From: Chaetoderma sp. LZ-2023a
Lineage: Eukaryota; Mollusca; Caudofoveata; Chaetodermatida; Chaetodermatidae
Direction: 5' to 3'
NCBI GenBank assembly: GCA_034401795.1
Contig: CM067371.1
Coordinates: 80,850,402-80,914,401 of the forward strand
Length of the DNA stretch: 64,000 nucleotides
How positions within the stretch are numbered: the first letter of the stretch is position 1; each line of letters starts with the position of its first letter. The translations under genes were made by a program, and so were the position numbers. Positions 37,148 through 46,151 of this stretch are shown one piece after another. A model generated the notes under the pieces. That model saw only the letters and a list, made by a program, of their open reading frames with translations, made no database searches and was not told where the DNA came from.

Positions 37148-37863
37148 CCAATTTACAAGCGAAATACAACGAATGCATATTAGCCATCACGGCTGTTGAC
37201 CAGATATTGTCCTCCGAATGTACATGTACTTTACCAGAGTGCCTCGATGAACCTGAAATTAAAACAAATAAAACATATATATATATATAATTATATATAC
37301 ATGTAAGAAAGGCAATTCCACACTATGGTGGATATGCCAAAAACTGAATGACATATCTGGCTCTTAATTATAAAGAGTGATCTTAACTGAGTGGATACTG
37401 AACATATGTTAGAACACAATGTTTTCACTTATAAATGCTCACTGGGTTTTAGAGTAAGACTATTCAAACAGTTTTCTTTTATTAATTTTTAATGACTTAA
37501 TAAAGCCATAAATAGCAATATTATAATCGGTTCTTTGACCCACTTTGTTTCTTAATTCACTATTTTTATGAAGCGTTTTAATTAGATTGTGTACCTAAAG
37601 GTAATGAAATGAAGTAAATATTAACATAGGATGATTTCATTAAATAAAAATTAATGACATCTTTGTAACTTGTGAAATTGAATTAGAGACACGAGCCCCT
37701 AATCCAACTTCGTAATGAAAAAAATTCTAATAATTTGTATGGAATAATACGTTCAGATTTATTTAGCTTCACTACATCTAGCCACATGATCTAAGCCTCT
37801 AATAGTATGTGTAACTTATCTCTTATTTTCAACATTCTGGTTTGAATGTGCAGCTTTAAACAT
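37148..37863. other. Upstream region without recognised gene
   Basis: AT-rich DNA with a short ATATATATATA run near 37275-37300. On the minus strand an 18-nt segment (37252-37235) is bounded by TTTTAATTTCAG and GTAAAG and could be a 5'UTR micro-exon, but nothing else supports it. Confidence 0.3.
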
Positions 37864-38095
37864 TTAACCCTCGAAGTTATTCAAGAAAATTTCAATTTTC
37901 CCATAGAAAATATCCATTTGCAGACCAAGAGAAGACTATTTTTGAAAATTTACCACTGGAATGATTGGCTCGGTTATCGAGCCAGTCATTCCAGTGGTAA
38001 ATCTTCAAAAATAGTATTCTCTTGGTCTGTGAATGGACATTTCTGAAGACCACTGCAGAAGCTATTTTTGGCTGATATGAGGGTTAAAGGGTTAA
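37864..38095. mobile_element. Best TTAA-ended foldback element (family P2), 232 bp
   Basis: It begins TTAACCCTCGAAG and ends GAGGGTTAAAGGGTTAA. Positions about 37912-38043 form a hairpin with arms of about 65 bp centred on GGCTCGGTTATCGAGCC; only a handful of bases mismatch. TTAA at both ends and CCCT-type termini suggest a non-autonomous piggyBac-like (MITE) origin. It has no coding capacity. Confidence 0.8.
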
Positions 38096-38121
38096 CTTGG
38101 TTTATTATTGTCTTTGTTTTT

Positions 38122-38211
38122 GATATAGTGTGGCTAGATATAGTGTGGCTTGATATAGTATGGCTTGATATAGTGTGGCTTGATATAGTGTGGCTTGATA
38201 TAGTGTGGCTT
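38122..38211 (+). repeat. 15-bp minisatellite, 6 copies
   Basis: Six head-to-tail copies of GATATAGTGTGGCTT with two single-base variants, 90 bp in total. Confidence 0.95.
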
Positions 38212-39094
38212 GCTCAGTCCAATTTACTTTCTTTGAAGTAGGTATCTAGGTTGTTTTTGGATGATTCGACCGTTGTCGCTCAATTAAGTCTCCTCATAAC
38301 CACCACTATTTCAGTGACGTTTGATTCAAGTCTTTAGGTCTGCTTTGTGGAAGGGCTGTGGTGCAGATGGTTGTTCCCCGCATCAGCTGTTGTGTGCCGC
38401 CAACACTCATGGTTACATCCTGCTGCTCCGAGTACTTGGTTACATGTAGATGTTAACTTGTGGAAGCAGCACACGTACATGTTTTGTAAGTGGTCTTATC
38501 GCTGTTATTATTTCCTGTGTTAATCACCAGTCTCCATCTCTGCGCTAGTGTCAATTTAGAAAGACTCAATTCAGGTACATGTGTTTAGAGCGAGTACTTG
38601 TCTGTGACTCACGACCCATGGTTTGGACTCGGAACTCAGAATTTACTGTATATAATAATTATTATTATTGTGTGATATTGACCGAGTACTGTTCTTTATA
38701 TCCAATCCGAGTTTCATACATGTACGTAAGGAAATTGTGATTGCTCAGTTATCTTGCTCTCTCCCGCTGTTGATTGCGGGTCTTCAAGCAAACTCGTGGA
38801 CCATGAATAGTTCAACCAATATATGTTAGAATTCTTTTTTAAATAGACTGATCGTGTGACACAGTTGTTATTATTAGCCTGTTAAATTCACATGCGAGTC
38901 TAACAAGCGTGCATTAGATATTTAACGCCATGTGTCTATAACCATGCATTTCGGCAAAGATCATAAAGCGTCAGCCACAACATGATTAGTCTATTTATAA
39001 ACAATGTTTGTTTGTAGCGCAAAGGACCAGCCGCATCAGTAATTCATTCCAAGTGTTCCCATTCATTTGCTACATGTACATACATGTAGAGTTT
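38212..39094 (+). repeat. Dispersed repeat matching 4205-4690
   Basis: 38586-39003 is collinear with 4205-4680 (GGTTTGGACTCGGAACTCAG, TTTCGGCAAAGATCATAA). 38212-38585 is unassigned. No gene recognised. Confidence 0.6.
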
Positions 39095-39954
39095 TCAGAG
39101 GTCATAAAATCCAAGATGGCCGCTGACCAAATTGCCCAATCAGCTTCGTTTGAACAATCTGGCATCATCTCTGTGCCATAAGGATGCTTCCTGCCAAAAT
39201 TAATTGAAATTGGCACAGTGGTTCTTTAAACACTTGAGCATTTGAATGTTCTCATTCTTTTTTAAAGTTTGGCGGAAAATAATCCAAGATGGCCACCGAC
39301 CCATTTATCTGACAAAAGGGAAATTACAAAATTTGACATAACCATACCCATAAACTTATTTAAAACAAATTTTGGCTTTAAAATCCATCAAATAAAAAAT
39401 TCCAATATGGCTGCCAAATGCTACATTTTCAGTCGTTGATGGCAGTCATATTTTAAAATTTACCAGCTTTCGTATAACCTTGAATACTCCTCTGGTCCCT
39501 AATCATATTTCGGCTCAATCGCTTTAGTAGATCAGAAGACCATGTTTTTGTGAAAACTACAAAATGTAGGTCATCCAAGATGGCTGACAAGCAAATCGAT
39601 CAATGAGCTTCTCTTGAACAAATTTTGTTTAGCTATTGCACTAGATGAAGTTTCTCGAGGATCCCATCAATCTGCTAAATGGTTATAGATTTTTAAATGG
39701 TGTTTCTAGCAATTTTAACAGCACAAAATCCAAAATGGTGGGTGGCCAAAATTGTCCAATCAGTTTCCTCTGAATAAACTCTATGCCCAAAGGAAGTTTC
39801 CTGACATGTGTAATTAACATCGGCCCAGTGATCATGGTGGTTCTTGAGAAGTCGTTGACAGAAAAAGTTGATGGGCGGATGAGGGCCTGACGACGGCAGT
39901 CGCCATGGCATTAGCTCACTTGGCCATTCTGGCATGTCTGCTCAGGTGAGCTAA
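39095..39954 (+). repeat. AGCTCAC-hairpin repeat copy
   Basis: It contains AAAATCCAAGATGGCCGCTG and CAATATGGCTGCCAAATGCT, and ends with CATTAGCTCACTTGGCCATT and CAGGTGAGCTAAC. The ACAAGAGG start is absent. Confidence 0.72.
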
Positions 39955-40080
39955 CAATCCATTAACCTACAGTAATCTCTGGAAACTACTGACCGAATAA
40001 TTTACTATTGGTTCCAATGGGATAATTGACCTTTGACCTATACGAAAATAGGTTACTGACAGAAAACAATACCTCTAAAA

Positions 40081-41063
40081 ACAAGAGGGCCAAGGGGCCT
40101 ATATCGCATACCTGGACCATAGGCATTTCAACTAGAATGGTAGTTAACAATAAGTAGAACTCTAATGAGTTGAGCAGACTTGTAACAAGAAAACAGAGGT
40201 CATGTTTCTTAAACTATCAACTTCTCTTGAATAAACTTTAATGGCCCTTAGTCATCAATATCATATCTCCCAAATTTTGGCCCAATCCGTTCAGTGGCTT
40301 TAGAGATAAAGTTGCTTTCATGAAAACCAGGCCATCCATGATGGCCGCCCAACCATTTGGCAAATCAAGTTCCCTTGAACAAACTCGGTTTAGCTCATGC
40401 CATAAATGATATTTTTGAGTTTTGAATCAATCCCTCAAACAGTTTCGGCGAAGATTTTGAGACATTTCTAAAAAAATTGACAAAAATTTATCGATGATGG
40501 CCGCAGGCCAAATTGGCTGATTGACTTTGTTTGAACAAACTTAAATCTCCATGCCCTAAGGATGTTTCCTGCCAAATGTAATTGAAATCAGCCCAGAAGT
40601 TCTCGAAGACATTTTACATTGCCTTATTATGGGAGTTTTTTGCGGGAAAATTATCCAAGATGGCTGGCAACCCGTTCATCCGACTTGAGATCAGAATGCC
40701 AAAAAACTATTAAAAAAACAATTTTGCCCTCAAAATCCATCAAATAAAAAAATCCAATATGGCCGCCAAACATGTTACATTTTGATTGGCCCATGGCGGC
40801 CATATTTTTTGGTGTATCAACTTCCCTTGACCAAACTTTAATGGCCCTTAGTCCATAAACATACACAATGTATCTCCCAAATTTCGGCCTGATCACTTCA
40901 GCGGTTCTGAAGAAGTCATTTTTGGGAAAACTAGGTCATCCAAGATGGCCACCGAACCATTTGGTCAATCTCTTGAACAAACTTGGCTTACCTCTTTGTT
41001 GACGGACGACGGATGGCCGCCATGGCATAAGCTCACTTGGCCTTTCAGGGCAGGTGAGCTAAC
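40081..41063 (+). repeat. AGCTCAC-hairpin repeat copy, full length, abutting the Gypsy element
   Basis: It starts ACAAGAGGGCCAAGGGGCC and ends CATAAGCTCACTTGGCCTTT, CAGGGCAGGTGAGCTAAC. The terminal hairpin pairs AGCTCAC with GTGAGCT. The last base is immediately followed by reverse-transcriptase coding sequence. Confidence 0.78.
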
Positions 41064-41550
41064 ATGAGGCCCACGGGAGACCAACCCCCAATTAGGCAAC
41101 GAGCGTATAGAATTCCTTTAAGGAAAGCGCATATCGTAAAAGAAGAAATCGGTAAGATGCTAGAGGCAGGGGTCATCCGACCTTCCTCATCACCATGGGC
41201 ATCACCCATAACATTCGTTCCGAAGAAAGACGGTACGACACGATTTTGTGTTGACTACCGCACGTTGAATAAGATTTGTCGAAAAGATTCTTACCCCCTA
41301 CCGAACATAACAGACATTTTCGACTCGATGGGCAAGGCGACAACACTGTTTTCCACTATGGATCTGAAGGCCGGATACTGGCAGATCCCGGTGGCGGAAT
41401 CAGACATAGAGAAAACAGCGTTTGTATGCACAGAGGGCCTATTCGAATTTTTGCGAACCCCATTTGGTTTTTGTAATTCGGGAGCGGTATTTCAAAGAGC
41501 GATGAATAGAATGTTTCATGAATACGTGGGAAAATTTTTGCACGTAAAAA
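41064..41550 (+). pseudogene. pol: Gypsy reverse transcriptase, N-terminal part (frame 1)
   Basis: An open frame of 162 codons up to the shift encodes the fingers and palm of a Ty3/Gypsy reverse transcriptase: EAGVIRPSSSPWASP, FCVDYRTLNK, DSYPLPNI, FSTMDLKAGYWQIP (first catalytic aspartate) and TPFGFCNSGAVFQRAMN. The ATG at 41064 is unlikely to be a real start; the sequence begins inside pol, so 5' LTR, gag and protease are missing. At about 41546-41550 a five-A run shifts the frame just before the FIDD catalytic box. Apart from that shift the reading frame is clean. Confidence 0.9.
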
Positions 41551-43293
41551 TTTATCGATGACATTGTAATTTTTTCGCGAAACGGAAAACAACACGCTCA
41601 CCACCTTAGGCTAGTCATGCAAAGACTACGAGAATTCAACGTACAACTGAAGAGGAAGAAATGCGACTTCGCATCAGAATCAGTTGATTTACTGGGATAC
41701 AGGGTATCCAGCAGAGGCATTGCACCACAAGAAGGGAAGGTGAAATGCATTAGAGAGATGAAGCCACCTCAGACGGTAGCAGAGGTGAGGAGTTTTTTAG
41801 GAGCGACAGGATATTATAGAAGCTGCATGGAGAACTATGCAGTGGTCGCGCAACCCCTGGTCGAGTTGACCAAGAAGTATAAAAGGTTCGAATGGGGTGC
41901 CGACGAACAAGTAGCATTCGAGAGGTTGAAGGACCTGTTATGCAGCGACACTGTTTTGACACGGCCAGACCTCAACAAACCGTACAGGTTGTATACGGAT
42001 GCATCCAGTTACGCAGTTGGAGCGATACTCGTCCAAGTAGACGACAACGGTGTTGAGAGAGTGATCCAATACATCAGCACCACGTTGAAGGACAGCCAAC
42101 TCAACTGGCCGGTGATTGAGAAAGAGGTGTACGCAGTAATTTACGCATTAAAGAAGCTGCGACCGTACCTGGCAGGAGCCAAATTTACGGTATACACAGA
42201 CCATAAACCACTCAAGAGTTTATTCATAGGAGAAGTGCGCAACACGAAGGTACAGCGTTGGGCTGTTCTGATCGCAGAATATGGGTGCTCGATAGAATAT
42301 ATCAAAGGATCAAAGAACGTGAGGGCAGACATGTTGTCTAGGCTTAGACACCCAGCAGAGATAGCCACGTTCGACACAGGGGACTACACGATCCCAGAAA
42401 CGGAGACAGGAGTTCTACCGTACATACCATTGGAAGCATACGATGTGCCAATAGAAGAGTTAAAAGGAGAGCAGCTAAGAGAATTTCCCGAACTTTTCGG
42501 AGAGACAGCGGAGGACCAGATGGTACACAACGGAATTGTGTACTCCACACTGACACCATCAGCGACGGATGCGGAATATCCACGCATAATCCTCCCCACG
42601 ACGTTCAGGAAAAGAGTTTTGGAGCAAGCTCACAAGAGAGCTGGCCACCAGGGACTGCAAAAGACTTTAGCACTGGTAAGGGACTCATTCGTCTGGCCGA
42701 CAATGCGGAGAGACACGGTACAAATGCTTGACCTCTGTCTGACTTGCCAGGTCAACAGACAGATCACAACGAGACCGACATATACGCCTATGCCATTAGC
42801 GAGTTATCCAGGACAGCAGATAGGAATGGACTTGATAGGACCACTCATAACGTCAGACCAAGGGAACAAGTACATCATGACGATAGTAGACCACTGTTCG
42901 GCATGGGCCGAGGCATACCCAATCGCAAACAAATCAGCGGATGCGGTAGAAGAAAAATTCTTCAACGAATATATAGCCAGGCACGGAGTGCCGGCGATCC
43001 TGATCACAGACCAGGGACGAGAATTCTGCGCAGGCGATAGCGAGCAGAGATACAAAGAGTATGGGATAGACCACAGGCGGTCGACACCATATCACCCGCA
43101 GACGAACGGAAGGACGGAAAGATTCAACAAGACGATTAAAGAAATCATTCAGAAGAGCATAAACAATGGTTCCCGAGCATGGGAAGAACAACTAGGGACA
43201 GCTTTGACAGCTTACAGGAATACGCGCCATTCGACGACAGGATTTACACCGTTCTTTCTAACGTACGGAAGGCGAGCGAGAATCCAGGTATGA
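41551..43293 (+). pseudogene. pol: Gypsy pol: RT end, RNase H, integrase (frame 2)
   Basis: An open frame of 580 codons begins at the FIDD box at 41551. Numbered from the methionine at 41617: RT connection region 1-110; RNase H with D127 (YTDAS), E170, D195 (YTDHKPL) and D238; integrase HHCC finger H339, H344, C374, C377; and integrase core D405 (GMDLIGPL), D465 (ITDQGREF) and E501 (NGRTERFN). All catalytic residues are visible. The frame ends at 43293 shortly after TGFTPFFLTYGR, where a second shift (near 43280) moves the C-terminus to another frame. A recently active element with two frameshifts is the simplest reading. Confidence 0.93.
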
Positions 43294-43694
43294 CACGTAT
43301 AGACAGCAGACAAGATTTAGGAGACAGGTTATCGGGATTGAATAACGCGTTAGTGAAAGCACGACAAAGTACAGAGAGATCTAGGGAACAGCACAAAGAA
43401 CAAATCAACCGCAGAGCGAACGCAGCGGAGTTTAAAGTAGGAGACACAGTAGTTGTTAAGGCAGAGGAGAGGATGACGATGACGACGCGCAGCGATCCGG
43501 AATACGAAATTTTCAAAGTAAACGGACCGGTAGCCCACATCAGACACCAAAGATCAGGGAAAACCAAGGTATTGAACATATCCAAGCTAAGGATAGTAGA
43601 CCCAGACATCAAGTGGGACGAGATTCGGCCTAGACCGATAGGAACCCCAGAAAAGGGACGGCGAAGAGTCAATTTCAGTGACAATTGGTCGTAG
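43283..43694 (+). pseudogene. pol: Gypsy integrase C-terminal domain
   Basis: After the second shift, the frame reads through a Lys/Arg/Gln-rich linker into EFKVGDTVVVKAEERM and HQRSGKTKVLNISKLRI, the beta-rich GPY/F-type module found after Gypsy integrase cores. It ends at 43694. The frame itself is open upstream to 43179, but that part overlaps integrase coding in the other frame and is a shadow. Confidence 0.8.
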
Positions 43695-44062
43695 CGGCAC
43701 CACAACCGCAAGCAGAAGGGAATAATGAGCAGCAGCAGCGGCCAGAGCAGCAGCCAGGGCAGCGGCAGCAGGCAAAACGGCAGCGGCAATGGCCAGAACA
43801 GCAAAGGGAGCGACGACAGCAACAGAAACGAACGGGAAGAGCGAAAATCGCCCGACAGGCGATGCCAGCCCCGCAGGAAGCGAAAAGGGCAGCCGACGAA
43901 CCCGCGGCAGGGAAAGCCGAGAGCGGAGGAACGGCGATGGAGACGGACGACTCCAGTAAGATTGCAGAGAACGTGCCGGATGGACGTTACAACCTGCGCA
44001 AGCGCAGAGGACACGCACTGAGTCCGCCGACGGAGAGGAAATACGGAAGTCGGAGCTTTTGA
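43685..44062 (+). CDS. Gln/Arg-rich pol tail ending in RYNLRKR motif
   Basis: An open frame of 125 codons overlaps the integrase end by ten bases in a different frame. It is very rich in Gln, Arg, Ala and Lys and ends with DGRYNLRKRRGHAL. A basic YNLRKR-like motif is common at the end of Gypsy-type Pol proteins, so this is probably the original Pol C-terminus reached through another frameshift rather than a separate gene. It could be low-complexity drift. Confidence 0.5.
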   Translation: MVVAAPQPQAEGNNEQQQRPEQQPGQRQQAKRQRQWPEQQRERRQQQKRTGRAKIARQAMPAPQEAKRAADEPAAGKAESGGTAMETDDSSKIAENVPDGRYNLRKRRGHALSPPTERKYGSRSF

Positions 44063-44203
44063 TTGGTCGAGAGAAGATGAGCATGAGCTATTTTTAGCAC
44101 GTATAAATAGACTGGTCGACAGGAAAAACGCATTAGCTGTAGAACAGTCGAGACAGTAAGACGTGTGGTCGGAGAGGAAAATAAGTCATACAACAGCGCA
44201 GAT

Positions 44204-45937
44204 ATGTATAATTTTCCGATACTTTTCAGTACGGTGTTAGTAATTTTAGCCCAGAATAGCGATATCGTTAGTTGTGACGACATCCAATATGTTCCTAACG
44301 GAGTGCTAATAACCAAACACCTACCGATATCAATAGTTAGAGCAGAGTGGACCGTAATTATGACGATGACACTACCGACAATACCTGAGGTGTTATTCAC
44401 GCAAGTTAGCCAGATCAGAATAGCCATAGGCTGGGCCGAAGAGCGAAAAATGGTATCACCGCACGACGCGATTAGTTTTAGGTTCCGGTTAGACAAGGCT
44501 CTCGTCGGAATAAAACGACCAGTGACGAACGCGAATACGAGCGGGACGCGAAGACGACGCGGCTTGTTCAACTTCATAGGAGACGTAGCGTCATCGTTAT
44601 TCGGGGTCGCGACTTCCGGCGATATCGAAAATATGAAAAGGATAGTTAGGAAATCGATGACAAAAGTAAACAAGCTAGTACACTACACGAGCGAATTAAC
44701 ATCACACGTAAAGCACGCATTCGACGAAATCAACATCAATAGAGACAGAATCAGGAATATATCGCTAAGTATAGCAGAGGTAAGAAAATTCGTGAATAAT
44801 CAGACATTACCTCAACAATATTGGAACCGATACATGTTTACACTAGTTAGGATTGGCCAAGAAGTCAACTTGGTAGAAAACGTAGTGAATACGCACCGAC
44901 AAGCGATAATGACGTTCAAGAGAAGAACGGCTTCCTTGGAACTCGGTAGATTAACCGAAGAGTTGTTCAGTCCGTCAGATCTGTTGGACGTAAGTAGAAA
45001 CGTCGACAGAGAGGCGAAGCTTATTAAGCCGTACCAGTGGTATTATTCCAACACGATCGTGTATCCGTTATGGAACGATCCCGAGAACTTGCATTTTATA
45101 GCGACGCTACCGTTGATAGATAGCGGTAGTTACATAGAGCACGGTATGCTCTCGTGGCCGGTTCCATTAGGAGAGAAAGGTCATTTCATGCAGATTGTTT
45201 TGTCCAGGGTTAGCATAGGATTAGACACCCGGACGGGGCGGTATTTCGTTCCCCATAAGTGTAGAGGAGAGAATCCCCGAGTTTGCGAGGGAAACTTACA
45301 AATTGACTCTAGTCATGTTCCGTGCATCAACAGTGTGTTGACCAACACGACAGACTCAAATTGTAACGTTAAGTTATCTCAGTCCAAGGACACATCCAGT
45401 AAGTTGTACAAGGGGAAGTATACCGACGTAGTTTTGCAGATGTTTGGGGAGGAAGTAAGTGTCCATTGTGAAGGAAGAATGACTGAGAGGCATGTGTTGA
45501 AGAATGGAGTGTTCGTACTGAAATCCTCCAGGTGCTCGTATAGTGGTAAGGGATGGCAGTTTCGACCGGTGAAGAGATATGAGCACCGGTACGAAAAGTC
45601 CAGCCCCACCCTAAACGTGACACGGATGGATTTGTCTGATATATTGAAGCAGAGCCTAGTAGTTAAAACGCTTAAGGCCGTGAAGTGGAACCAATTACAG
45701 AAGGTGAAATATGTTCCACTAGCGCCCATATCAGAATTAGATGTCAGTGCACTAGACTTCGACTTTCAGGATGGCAAGTCGATAACGTGGTACGTTATAG
45801 GGGTGATAGTTGTAACTATGATTGTAATTGTTATCATGTATAAATGCAGAGTATTTTCTAAGTGTTCAGGAAATCGTGACGGGGCATTCGCAAGAGGACT
45901 TCGCAGTCCTCTCACAACGAAAATCGGCCGGAGCTAA
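44204..45937 (+). CDS. env: Errantivirus-like envelope glycoprotein
   Basis: The ORF has 577 residues from the ATG at 44204. This start is preferred to an upstream GTG frame extension because it opens directly into a signal peptide (residues 1-24, cleavage likely after Cys24). A furin-type site RRRR lies at 116-119 (44549-44560), followed at once by GLFNFIGDVASSLFGVA, resembling the fusion peptide of baculovirus F proteins and errantivirus Env. A predicted alpha-helical region and several cysteines follow. A transmembrane anchor lies at about 528-546 (WYVIGVIVVTMIVIVIM), then a short cytoplasmic tail. Class I fusion-protein layout is seen; family membership is inferred. No interior stop codon breaks it. 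Confidence 0.85.
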   Translation: MYNFPILFSTVLVILAQNSDIVSCDDIQYVPNGVLITKHLPISIVRAEWTVIMTMTLPTIPEVLFTQVSQIRIAIGWAEERKMVSPHDAISFRFRLDKALVGIKRPVTNANTSGTRRRRGLFNFIGDVASSLFGVATSGDIENMKRIVRKSMTKVNKLVHYTSELTSHVKHAFDEININRDRIRNISLSIAEVRKFVNNQTLPQQYWNRYMFTLVRIGQEVNLVENVVNTHRQAIMTFKRRTASLELGRLTEELFSPSDLLDVSRNVDREAKLIKPYQWYYSNTIVYPLWNDPENLHFIATLPLIDSGSYIEHGMLSWPVPLGEKGHFMQIVLSRVSIGLDTRTGRYFVPHKCRGENPRVCEGNLQIDSSHVPCINSVLTNTTDSNCNVKLSQSKDTSSKLYKGKYTDVVLQMFGEEVSVHCEGRMTERHVLKNGVFVLKSSRCSYSGKGWQFRPVKRYEHRYEKSSPTLNVTRMDLSDILKQSLVVKTLKAVKWNQLQKVKYVPLAPISELDVSALDFDFQDGKSITWYVIGVIVVTMIVIVIMYKCRVFSKCSGNRDGAFARGLRSPLTTKIGRS

Positions 45938-46151
45938 CAACACCAAGCACGAACCTAACGAGGAGTTAGAGCTTCCTCGACAGGACAACGAAATGACTCC
46001 AACGGCTCCCGGATTCGTCAACATAAAGATACCGAACGTATCCTTCAACCACGAATTTCACGACCGACCCGCACGGTATCCTAGCACGCACGAACTCACG
46101 TTCCAGTACCCGAAGCTACCGACATCGGACGGAAACGATGCGGGGCAATAG
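45883..46151 (+). CDS. Overlapping frame downstream of env, possible lost cytoplasmic tail
   Basis: A frame open from before 45883 to the stop at 46151 overlaps the last part of env and then continues 70 codons beyond its stop. Its content (NNTKHEPNEELELPRQDNE, PNVSFNHEFHDRPARYP) is hydrophilic with varied amino acids, more like real coding sequence than noise. It may be the ancestral Env cytoplasmic tail, now out of frame, or a small separate ORF. Confidence 0.35.

Noticed and set aside
43244..44014. Long minus-strand open frame opposite pol
   Set aside because: It lies antisense to the integrase C-terminus and Gln-rich tail; its Leu/Pro/Ala-rich content is the complement of CAG-rich coding.
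44165..44203. Upstream extension of the env frame starting with GTG
   Set aside because: No ATG in this part, and the ATG at 44204 opens directly into a signal peptide, which is the expected N-terminus.
43987..44673. Minus-strand open frame opposite env start
   Set aside because: Shadow of env on the other strand; no motif and no start context.
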